DNA of 5,150 bases from Methylococcaceae bacterium (GTDB lineage Bacteria; Pseudomonadota; Gammaproteobacteria; Methylococcales; Methylococcaceae), in NCBI GenBank assembly GCA_028678445.1, contig JAJRDJ010000193.1, forward strand, positions 1 through 5,150. Direction: 5' to 3'. Position numbers and translations under genes: made by a program. The stretch's first letter is position 1. Each line of letters opens with the position of its first letter. This document shows, one piece after another, positions 1-5,150 of this stretch. The notes under the pieces were generated by a model. The model made no database searches. It saw only the letters and a list, made by a program, of their open reading frames with translations, and was not told the DNA's origin.

Positions 1-9
1 GCTGTCAGC

Positions 10-768
10 TCACTGCATGTACCTGCCACCGTTGACACTCAGCGTCAGCCCGGTGATGTATCCAGACGCTTCAGACGCCAGAAAAGCGACGGCGTTAGCG
101 ATATCTTCGGGCTGTCCCACGCGTTTGACGGGTATCGTGCTGTTCACGTAGCCCTCTATCCCACCCTGGAGACGCGCTTCGACCGATTTGAGTCCGTCCG
201 TGTAAACAGTGCTGGGCGGAATGTTGTTCACGGTAATCCCCAGCGCGCCTACTTCCTGTGCCAGCGACTTGGTGAAGGCGATAACGCCACCTTTGCTGGC
301 CGCGTAATGCACCATGCGCCTGGCGCCGGACTGCGCACTCGAGGACGAGATATTGATGATCCGTCCCCATCTGGCCGAGATCATGTCGTTGATGACAGCC
401 TGGGTGCACATGAACAGGCCTTTCATGTTGATATCGAACACCCTGTCCCAGTCCTCCAGTGTGATATCCACGAAATCCTTTTCAGGAGAAATGGCGGCGT
501 TGTTGACCAGGATGCCGACGGGGCCGAGCGTGTCGTGCACGGTTGTCAGGGCAGACTCGATGTCGTTCCTCCTGGACACATCGACTTTGCAGACCACGAC
601 CTTGCGGCCCATCGCGGCAATCTCCTCCACCAGGCCTCGAGCCGCATCCGTATTCCAGTCCCAGATGGCTATGTCCGCGCCGTCGCGGGCGAGAAAGCGA
701 CAAACTGCAGCGCCGATACCCGCAGCGCCGCCAGTCACTACAGCAACCTTGTTGGTCAAACCTGTCAT
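10..768 (-). CDS. SDR family NAD(P)-dependent oxidoreductase (FabG-like)
   Basis: This 252-aa protein is a classical short-chain dehydrogenase/reductase, a cytoplasmic enzyme that interconverts an alcohol and a carbonyl using NAD(P)(H). Visible motifs are the Rossmann loop TGGAAGIG (residues 12-19), NNAA (89-92), Asn114 and the catalytic set Ser142, Tyr155 and Lys159 (YAASK). Ser-Tyr and Tyr-Lys spacings match E. coli FabG. Asp37 ends the second beta strand (IAIWDWN), which in this family usually means preference for NAD(H) over NADP(H). The C-terminal SVNGG matches the family end. An AGGGA element lies 6 nt before the ATG. It is the third gene of the leftward group, 67 nt after the dioxygenase, so co-transcription is likely. 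One oddity is NNIPPS at 181-186, where most relatives have PG after the N-x-I stretch. Family is certain. A label of 3-oxoacyl-ACP reductase would be unsafe, because the neighbours suggest catabolism rather than fatty-acid synthesis. Confidence 0.93.
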   Translation of the reverse strand: MTGLTNKVAVVTGGAAGIGAAVCRFLARDGADIAIWDWNTDAARGLVEEIAAMGRKVVVCKVDVSRRNDIESALTTVHDTLGPVGILVNNAAISPEKDFVDITLEDWDRVFDINMKGLFMCTQAVINDMISARWGRIINISSSSAQSGARRMVHYAASKGGVIAFTKSLAQEVGALGITVNNIPPSTVYTDGLKSVEARLQGGIEGYVNSTIPVKRVGQPEDIANAVAFLASEASGYITGLTLSVNGGRYMQ

Positions 769-835
769 GGCAATTCCCTGTTTTCAGATACTGATATTTT
801 CACTGGCGTGAGACGGCCAGCTCCGGCTGACCCGT

Positions 836-1684
836 TCATGCAAACGCTTCGGAACCCATGATGGTGGTGCGGTGCATCAGGCGCCCTGAATCCACGGTGT
901 AGTGGTGAGCCCTGTGCAACAGTGCCGGGTTGTTCCAGATAACCATATCGCCCTTTTGCCACGTGTGCCGGTAGCAATATCGAGGTTGCGTGCACCATGC
1001 GAGAAGCTCATCGAGCAACGCTCTCCCCGTCTCCAGATCCATGCCGACAATATGATCAGCCGTCGAGCCGATGACCAGGGATCTGCGGCCACTTGCCTGC
1101 TGCCACACCAGCGGTTGTTCATGCGGCGGGCCATCCTTGAGCCAACGCTGCAGATCCAGAACCGAGGGATTCCTGAAGAATCTCAAATTGGCCGTCGCTG
1201 CGCTGTGAACGACACGCAGATTTTCCAGTTCCGATTTTCTGGAGGCGGGAAGGTCGTCGTAAGCGGCAAACAGATTCGCGAACTCCGTGTCGCCCCCGCT
1301 GGCAGGGGGTACCTCGCACTTCAGGCTGGTCGCCTTGGGCGGGATGTCGTATGTCGTTCCGTCCATGTGCCAGTGTTCGTTGGAATGGATGTAATCGAGG
1401 AACTTGGCACGATCGGGATCCAGGGTTACCGGATAGATGCCCATCCTGTCAGCCGTGGTATCCGCTTTCGAGCGAAGCCGGGAACTCTGCATCTTTCCCA
1501 GCCGGTTACTGAACGCTATCTGGACTTCATCACTGACAGAGATCTGCGGAAACACCAGTACTCCGCGCTCGTTCAAAAGACTCAAGCACGTTTCCGGTAT
1601 GCCCTCGTCGAGCAGGTGTTCGGCCGACACCAGTACACGGGAACCCAGACTGGACGAGATTGGCTCTACAGGAATATCTATCAT
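836..1684 (-). CDS. TauD/TfdA-family Fe(II)/2-oxoglutarate-dependent dioxygenase
   Basis: This 282-aa protein (E. coli TauD is 283 aa) belongs to the non-haem iron dioxygenases that couple 2-oxoglutarate decarboxylation to substrate hydroxylation, often with cleavage of the product. The iron triad is complete: His106 and Asp108 in HWHMDGT, and His257 in LLHRAHH. Arg268, exactly 11 residues after His257, matches the TauD arginine that binds 2-oxoglutarate, and the RLMHR context also fits. The ATG at 1684 was chosen because GGAGG lies 8 nt upstream and the N-terminus (PVEPISSSLGSRV) then lines up with the start of TauD. The frame is open for 29 more codons, up to an ATG at 1771 that overlaps the regulator's stop as ATGA but lacks a clear ribosome site. 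The substrate is unknown. Taurine is possible but unsupported, since no sulfonate transporter or other sulfonate gene is visible. It is the second gene after the IclR regulator. Confidence 0.92.
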   Translation of the reverse strand: MIDIPVEPISSSLGSRVLVSAEHLLDEGIPETCLSLLNERGVLVFPQISVSDEVQIAFSNRLGKMQSSRLRSKADTTADRMGIYPVTLDPDRAKFLDYIHSNEHWHMDGTTYDIPPKATSLKCEVPPASGGDTEFANLFAAYDDLPASRKSELENLRVVHSAATANLRFFRNPSVLDLQRWLKDGPPHEQPLVWQQASGRRSLVIGSTADHIVGMDLETGRALLDELLAWCTQPRYCYRHTWQKGDMVIWNNPALLHRAHHYTVDSGRLMHRTTIMGSEAFA

Positions 1685-1692
1685 TTGTCTGT

Positions 1693-1697
1693 CCTCC
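1693..1697 (-). promoter_or_regulatory. Ribosome binding site of the dioxygenase gene
   Basis: The minus strand reads GGAGG here, 8 nt before the ATG at 1684. This strong Shine-Dalgarno decides the start against two upstream in-frame ATGs, at 1702 and 1771, neither of which has a comparable site. Confidence 0.8.
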
Positions 1698-1767
1698 AAC
1701 ATTCGATTCTCGGGTGGGCTCGTTGCGGCTATCCATTCGGCGGTGAATCCCCGACCGGCTTCAGCCT

Positions 1768-2505
1768 TCATTCGTTGTCTTTCAGGAAGCGATCGATCGC
1801 TGCGCGCAACAGCCTTCCAATGGCATCAACACGTTTCTCGATGCGTGAAACGGGGCCGCCCAATGCGATGGCATTGCGGCGCCCGCGAAACGGAAAGGGC
1901 ACTGCAATCCCGGCTACACCGGGTGCGTAGATGCCCAGATTCACATACCAGCCATCCCGGGCGCTTTTTTGCACATCCAGCTCCACGGACTCGGGCGTCA
2001 TGAAGGTGTCCTTCTCGTAGGACTGATACTTGATTCGCTTGAGCGTTGCCGCGCGTTCAGAGGGCGAGTACTGCGCCAGAATGGCCCTGCCCGCAGCCGT
2101 CACGTGTATGGGAAGCCGTTGGCCGACGTTGGCAATGAAGCGGATGTCTGCCGAGGACTCGACAACATCCAGAAATACGGCGCTGGTTCCCTCGGGCGCG
2201 GCGAGGAACAGCGTCTCACCGGTCCGGCTCGCCAGTTCGACAAGCAGCTTGTGCACCGATTCCGGTAAAGGTTGCGATTCGGAGAGATCCCGCGCCAGTT
2301 CCATCCACCGGGTGGTGGGGTAATAGCCGCCCCGTGGCACCGGCTGATGGAGGTAGCCGTACTCCACCATTGTCGAAACCAAGTTGAACACGCTGGACCG
2401 GGGCCAGGAAAACTCCGCGACGATATCGCGCACCGACAGCGGACGTTTGGCGCGGACGAAGAAGTCCATAAGGCTGAACAGGTTGGCAATGGGTTTGACA
2501 AGCAT
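1768..2505 (-). CDS. IclR-family transcriptional regulator
   Basis: This 245-aa cytoplasmic DNA-binding protein has the usual IclR length and layout. A winged helix-turn-helix spans about residues 5-65, including LSVRDIVAEFSWPRSSVFNL followed by the wing region (YGYLHQ, GGYYPTT). An effector-binding domain covers about 75-245 and carries the family signature LPIHVTAAGRAILA (131-144) and APGVAGIAVP. Such proteins bind small carboxylic or aromatic metabolites and repress or activate neighbouring catabolic genes. The ATG at 2505 is the first usable start: an in-frame TAG lies eight codons upstream with no start codon between, and no clear Shine-Dalgarno is seen. It leads the leftward gene group and faces the UGSC operon across a 148-bp region with inverted repeats, so it probably regulates both directions and itself. 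The effector cannot be inferred. Confidence 0.93.
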   Translation of the reverse strand: MLVKPIANLFSLMDFFVRAKRPLSVRDIVAEFSWPRSSVFNLVSTMVEYGYLHQPVPRGGYYPTTRWMELARDLSESQPLPESVHKLLVELASRTGETLFLAAPEGTSAVFLDVVESSADIRFIANVGQRLPIHVTAAGRAILAQYSPSERAATLKRIKYQSYEKDTFMTPESVELDVQKSARDGWYVNLGIYAPGVAGIAVPFPFRGRRNAIALGGPVSRIEKRVDAIGRLLRAAIDRFLKDNE

Positions 2506-2512
2506 GAACCGT

Positions 2513-2524
2513 ATATCCGAATAT
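2513..2524. repeat. Imperfect palindrome next to the regulator start
   Basis: ATATCCGAATAT matches its own reverse complement at 10 of 12 positions. It lies 8 bp upstream of the regulator ATG, over the place where a ribosome site would be, and directly abuts the TGGAC-element cluster. It may be part of the operator or simply an AT-rich patch. Confidence 0.3.
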
Positions 2525-2564
2525 GTCCACTATGCTGAAACACATAGTCCAGAATAGTGGACTA
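2525..2564. promoter_or_regulatory. Putative IclR operator: three interlocked inverted elements
   Basis: Three copies of a TGGAC element lie within 40 bp. Copy 1 is GTCCACTAT (2525-2533), copy 2 is TAGTCCA (2545-2551) and copy 3 is ATAGTGGAC continuing to TA (2554-2564). Copies 1 and 3 form a perfect 9-bp inverted repeat with a 20-nt spacer. Copies 2 and 3 form a perfect 7-bp inverted repeat with a 6-nt spacer. ACTATG (2529-2534) and CATAGT (2543-2548) form a third, 6-bp pair. Centres of copies 1 and 3 are 29 bp apart, close to three helical turns, so regulator dimers could sit on one DNA face. IclR proteins bind palindromes between divergent genes, so this is the likely operator, though binding is inferred. 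Confidence 0.6.
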
Positions 2565-2572
2565 AGTGTCAA
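2544..2572 (-). promoter_or_regulatory. Candidate sigma-70 promoter of the IclR regulator gene
   Basis: The minus strand carries a perfect TTGACA -35 box (2572-2567), then a 17-nt spacer and a weak -10, GACTAT (2549-2544; 3 of 6 consensus positions). Transcription would start near 2537 and give a leader of about 30 nt. The promoter lies inside the inverted-element cluster, which would allow autorepression. No promoter of similar quality was found for the rightward operon, which would fit one that needs an activator. Confidence 0.45.
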
Positions 2573-2641
2573 GCTGCGACGTTGTGATTCATGTCAACAA
2601 TCGGCCTGACTGGCCCAGCCGTGTCGCAGAGGCAACCTGCG

Positions 2642-2647
2642 AAGGAG
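2642..2647 (+). promoter_or_regulatory. Ribosome binding site of the UGSC-family gene
   Basis: AAGGAG lies 6 nt before the ATG at 2654. It decides the start against an in-frame ATG at 2591, which has no Shine-Dalgarno and would add 21 residues of low-complexity character. Confidence 0.8.
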
Positions 2648-2653
2648 CACAAG

Positions 2654-3220
2654 ATGACTACAGGCAAAGTACTGGACCCGACCGCGGTGCGCGCGGACGA
2701 CATCGTCTCGCCAGGTCCCGATGCGGGCTCGCTGGCAGGGAAGACCGTCGGTTTCCGCCTGGACGAGATCTGGCGGGCGTGGGACTGGATTGCAGAAATC
2801 TGGGCGGAGGAGTTCCGCAGGGCTGGCGCAACGGTGAAGTTCTGGCGTTCGAACCAGGGCCGCACGGGTGCCGAGGGCGACCGTATGGCCAGGGAGCTGG
2901 ACGAATTCCTGAACGCCATCGACATCGCCGTGGTCGGACTCGGCAACTGCGGATCCTGTACCGGCTGGACCATTCGCGATGCGCTGGCCGCCGCAGACAA
3001 GGGATTGCCGACCACTGCAGTCTGCACCGAGGTATTCGAGGAGTTGGGTCGCAATCTTGCGCGGCGCGGCGGCCGCTCCGGCCTGCGCATCCATGTGTTG
3101 CCTTACCCGTTGAACGAAAAGCTGAAGGAAGAAGTCGATCCCGTGGCGTATGACCACCTGTCCGGAATGTTGCGGACCATGGGCGCGCAGTTGACCACAC
3201 TCATGGAGGCCGCAGGATGA
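2654..3220 (+). CDS. UGSC-family (seleno)protein, cysteine form
   Basis: This 188-aa protein resembles the UGSC family, which is named after a U-G-S-C motif whose first residue is selenocysteine in some bacteria. Here the motif is GNCGSCTGW, with Cys99 and Cys102 forming a CxxC pair; Cys99 is encoded by TGC, so this is the cysteine form. The fold looks alpha/beta: an N-terminal strand (KTVGFRLDE, 30-38), a helix with hydrophobic face (40-57), a second strand (ATVKFW, 59-64), the strand IDIAVVGLGN leading into the motif, then helix 105-117 and strand TTAVC (120-124). There is no signal peptide or membrane segment, so it is probably cytoplasmic. A thiol redox or thiolate-catalysis role is inferred from CxxC and the Sec/Cys exchange; the reaction is unknown. 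It opens the rightward operon, and its stop overlaps the next start by 4 nt. Family assignment is from recalled motif context, not a search. Confidence 0.75.
   Translation: MTTGKVLDPTAVRADDIVSPGPDAGSLAGKTVGFRLDEIWRAWDWIAEIWAEEFRRAGATVKFWRSNQGRTGAEGDRMARELDEFLNAIDIAVVGLGNCGSCTGWTIRDALAAADKGLPTTAVCTEVFEELGRNLARRGGRSGLRIHVLPYPLNEKLKEEVDPVAYDHLSGMLRTMGAQLTTLMEAAG
3205..3209 (+). promoter_or_regulatory. Ribosome binding site inside the end of the UGSC gene
   Basis: GGAGG lies 7 nt before the ATG at 3217, inside the last codons of the upstream gene. With the ATGA stop/start overlap it points to translational coupling of the two proteins. Confidence 0.75.
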
Positions 3221-4359
3221 GCAGAGCCATAAAGCCGGGTGCTGGCAGCAGCAGCCAACAGAAGGTGGTCAATCTTCGCGATTGCGGCCCGCAAGGCTGC
3301 GAGCTCGACTGGTTGTCGAGCCAGCGTCACGAAGCCGAAGCCGACGATGTCATGGAGTTCACGCGCTTTGCGATGGAAAAGGGCTGGGGAGACGGCCTGC
3401 CCGTCATTCCACCGACCGAAGCCCGCGTGCGCGCCTTTCTGGCCAGGAACAACCGCTATGCCGATGAAGTGATCTGTTCGCTGCCACCCGTGAACGCAGA
3501 CTGCACGGTGGAGAAAATCGCGATCAATGCGGTGATGGCAGGCGCGGCGCCAGAGTCCCTGCCATTGATCATTGCGGCACTGGAAGCGATGGCCGCCTCC
3601 GATTTCGAATTGTTCGGCCTGAATGCAACCACGGCTCCCGTCGTACCGCTGACGCTCGTCAACGGTCCCATCCGCGACACGCTGAATATTCCCTGCAGGC
3701 ACGGCTGTCTTGGCGGCGCGCCAACCACTGCCCTTGCCATTGGCCGGGCCATTCGCCTGGTCATCAAGAACGTGGCCGGACAAGAGGTCAACGTGACCTC
3801 GCAAACCACCTTTGGTACGCCGGGACGCGTCGCGGGAATCCTGTTCGGCGAATGGGAAGAGCGCTCGCCCTGGGCACCGCTTGCCGAGCGCCGCGGCGTA
3901 AAGGGCGACGCGGTGACGGTTTACGGCACCATGGGCACCATGAACATTCTGGATACGACATCCCAGAGCGGCCCCGAATTCCTGGAAATGATCGGCAAAT
4001 CACTCGGCTATCCCGCTGCCAATGGTTTCTCGCCCGCCATGCCCTATGCCGAGATCATGGTCGCCGTGAATCCGGTGTGGGCGCAGATCATCCATCGCGA
4101 TGTGCCCGCCCTGGAGGATGTCCAGGAGATGATCTGGAACTTCTCCAGCCTCGAGGCAAACTACCTGACACCGAAGCACCGCGCACAGCTCGAGAATCAG
4201 AACCGGGTAATCAACGGACGGGTTTATCTGGCGACCGAACCGAAGGATGTATACGTCGTCTGTTGTGGCGGAACCGGCGGCCTGCATGCGACCGGCTTCC
4301 ACAGTTTCGGCAGCTGCCTGACCCAGACACGGGCAATCCTGCCGGGCCCGGTCCTCTGA
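3217..4359 (+). CDS. Conserved protein of unknown function, UGSC partner (DGLPVIPPT family)
   Basis: This 380-aa protein has no function that can be assigned from sequence. Its core resembles a widespread uncharacterised family with the pattern WGDGLPVIPPT (58-67), TVEKIAINAVMAGAAPE (97-113), an ATT.P..L.NGPI stretch (137-152), AIGRAIRLVIKN (174-185), and EWEERSPW (212-219). From memory, members often lie beside UGSC-type genes; no search was possible. No signal peptide or convincing membrane helix is seen. The first 45 residues are a polar extension ahead of the core. Nine cysteines stand out: Cys23 and Cys28, Cys87, Cys96, Cys160 and Cys164 (CRHGC), Cys349 and Cys350 (VVCCGGTGG), and Cys367 (FGSC). 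A thiol or metal role is possible but inferred. It overlaps the UGSC gene by ATGA with its own GGAGG, implying paired synthesis and perhaps a complex, and it precedes the ThDP enzyme by 17 nt. Confidence 0.8.
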   Translation: MSRAIKPGAGSSSQQKVVNLRDCGPQGCELDWLSSQRHEAEADDVMEFTRFAMEKGWGDGLPVIPPTEARVRAFLARNNRYADEVICSLPPVNADCTVEKIAINAVMAGAAPESLPLIIAALEAMAASDFELFGLNATTAPVVPLTLVNGPIRDTLNIPCRHGCLGGAPTTALAIGRAIRLVIKNVAGQEVNVTSQTTFGTPGRVAGILFGEWEERSPWAPLAERRGVKGDAVTVYGTMGTMNILDTTSQSGPEFLEMIGKSLGYPAANGFSPAMPYAEIMVAVNPVWAQIIHRDVPALEDVQEMIWNFSSLEANYLTPKHRAQLENQNRVINGRVYLATEPKDVYVVCCGGTGGLHATGFHSFGSCLTQTRAILPGPVL

Positions 4360-4365
4360 AAGACT

Positions 4366-4369
4366 GGAG
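4366..4369 (+). promoter_or_regulatory. Ribosome binding site of the ThDP enzyme gene
   Basis: GGAG lies 7 nt before the ATG at 4377, in the 17-nt gap after the preceding stop. The gap is too short for a terminator and promoter, so the gene belongs to the same operon. Confidence 0.7.
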
Positions 4370-4376
4370 TGACGAG

Positions 4377-5150
4377 ATGTCGGTCAACGTTTATGAGCGC
4401 GTCCTGCACCTGATGGAAGCCGAGGGCATCGATACGCTGTTTGGAATTCCGGATCCAAGCTTTTTCCACATGTTTGCCACGGCCGAAAAACGCGGCTGGC
4501 GTGTCATTGCGCCTCATCACGAGCAGGCCGGTGGTTTCATGGCCGAAGCGTATTGGAAGATGACCGGAAAGCCCGGTGTCGTCGTCGGCAACCAGGGGCC
4601 CGGAGTGGCCAATCTGGCGCCGGCCGCCATTTGCGCGGCAAAGGAGAATTCGCCAGTCATCTTCATTGCGGGGCAGCGCAAGAACATTGCCGACCAGCGC
4701 GTGCGTCGGGGGCGTATCTCGTGGATCCGTCAGTGGCCGCACTTCGAGGCGGCGATGAAGTATGTCGGGATCATCGAGTATCCGGAACAGACCGACGATA
4801 TCTTCCATGAGGCTTTCCGCCGCGCGCTATCCGGAACGCCGGGACCGGTTTTCATCGAGATCCCGATGGACTCGATGCACAGTGCGCTCGAACTGCCGCC
4901 ACCGCCACCACCCGCAGCGTACCGCCTGGTCCATCAGGACGCCGGCGCGCGATCCATCGCCGCCGCTGTCGAGCTCATTCGCACCGCGCGCCAGCCACTG
5001 TTGCTGGTGGGTCAAGGCGTGTTTGCGGCGCGCGCCCATGATGACGTGGGAGCTCTCGCACGGGCACTCGCGTGCCCGATTGTCCAGACATCCGGCGGCA
5101 GCTCGTTCATCGACGGCCTGGAAGACCGCAGCTTCCCCTACGCCTTTTCA
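4377..5150 (+). CDS. ThDP-dependent enzyme, acetolactate-synthase-like, N-terminal part
   Basis: The window ends in frame after 258 codons; relatives run to about 530-600 residues, so less than half is visible. Residues 1-165 form the pyrimidine-binding domain of the acetolactate synthase/decarboxylase superfamily: GIDTLFGIPDPSF (17-29), HHEQAGGFMAEAYWKMTGKPGV (47-68), with Glu49 as the conserved glutamate that activates the ThDP aminopyrimidine, then GNQGPGVANL (71-80) and GPVFIEIPMD (156-165). A six-proline linker (174-179) leads to the central domain (LLLVGQGV at 208-215). The ThDP/Mg-binding GDG...N motif should lie beyond the window. Such enzymes make or break C-C bonds next to a carbonyl, for example in 2-oxoacid decarboxylation or carboligation. 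The catabolic-looking context argues against true branched-chain acetolactate synthase. Decarboxylase, carboligase or 2-hydroxyacyl-CoA lyase activity cannot be told apart here. Confidence 0.88.
   Translation, partial: MSVNVYERVLHLMEAEGIDTLFGIPDPSFFHMFATAEKRGWRVIAPHHEQAGGFMAEAYWKMTGKPGVVVGNQGPGVANLAPAAICAAKENSPVIFIAGQRKNIADQRVRRGRISWIRQWPHFEAAMKYVGIIEYPEQTDDIFHEAFRRALSGTPGPVFIEIPMDSMHSALELPPPPPPAAYRLVHQDAGARSIAAAVELIRTARQPLLLVGQGVFAARAHDDVGALARALACPIVQTSGGSSFIDGLEDRSFPYAFS

Noticed and set aside
769..835. A possible terminator or promoter between the dioxygenase and SDR genes
   Set aside because: Only a 4-bp stem (CAGC/GCTG) without a T-run was found, and no -35/-10 pair; the genes are probably co-transcribed.
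307..861. Plus-strand open frames of 184 and 165 codons opposite the SDR gene
   Set aside because: They mirror the SDR gene, whose Rossmann and catalytic motifs are complete on the minus strand; they have no domain of their own.
836..1684. Naming the dioxygenase tauD (taurine dioxygenase)
   Set aside because: The metal and 2-oxoglutarate residues define only the superfamily; no taurine transport or other sulfonate gene is present to support the specific substrate.
902..1930. A 342-codon plus-strand open frame across the dioxygenase and regulator genes
   Set aside because: It is antisense to two genes with complete family motifs, has no recognisable domain, and its composition is that of a GC-rich shadow frame.
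2525..2562. The 9-bp inverted repeat as a transcription terminator hairpin
   Set aside because: It lies between divergent start codons, has a 20-nt loop and no T-run, so an operator is far more likely.
2591..2653. An upstream in-frame ATG that would extend the UGSC protein by 21 residues
   Set aside because: There is no Shine-Dalgarno before it, while AAGGAG sits 6 nt before the ATG at 2654; the extra residues do not look like a signal peptide.
3103..3804. A 233-codon minus-strand open frame opposite the UGSC and 380-aa protein genes
   Set aside because: It is antisense to the coupled pair, whose starts and ribosome sites are clear; the translation shows no family motif.

Overview
The window is typical bacterial chromosomal DNA: GC-rich (around 60% by eye), densely coded, with short gaps, Shine-Dalgarno sites and ATGA stop/start overlaps. 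The gene families (IclR regulator, TauD/TfdA dioxygenase, SDR dehydrogenase, ThDP enzyme, UGSC-type protein) and codon choice suggest a proteobacterium, perhaps beta- or gammaproteobacterial. No gene here fixes the taxonomy.

Layout: two divergent gene groups flank a 148-bp control region (2506-2653). Leftward, on the minus strand, run an IclR-family regulator (2505-1768), a TauD/TfdA-type Fe(II)/2-oxoglutarate dioxygenase (1684-836) and a short-chain dehydrogenase/reductase (768-10). Rightward, on the plus strand, run a small UGSC-family protein with a CGSC redox motif (2654-3220), a 380-aa conserved protein of unknown function that overlaps it by 4 bp (3217-4359), and the N-terminal 258 residues of an acetolactate-synthase-like ThDP enzyme (4377 to the window end). 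No RNA gene, insertion sequence, CRISPR array or convincing terminator was seen. The first 9 bases hold nothing recognisable.

How it may work together (inference): the layout is that of a catabolic cluster controlled by its divergent IclR regulator. The control region holds three copies of a TGGAC-containing element in both orientations, overlapping a plausible regulator promoter, so autoregulation plus control of the divergent operon is likely. The enzymes could form a pathway in which the dioxygenase hydroxylates or cleaves a substrate, the SDR oxidises or reduces an alcohol/carbonyl, and the ThDP enzyme breaks or makes a C-C bond next to a carbonyl. The UGSC protein and its 380-aa partner are the least understood part. 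UGSC proteins are known as a selenoprotein family whose first motif residue is selenocysteine in some members and cysteine here. This translationally coupled pair is the best candidate for an undescribed function. The substrate cannot be read from the sequence.
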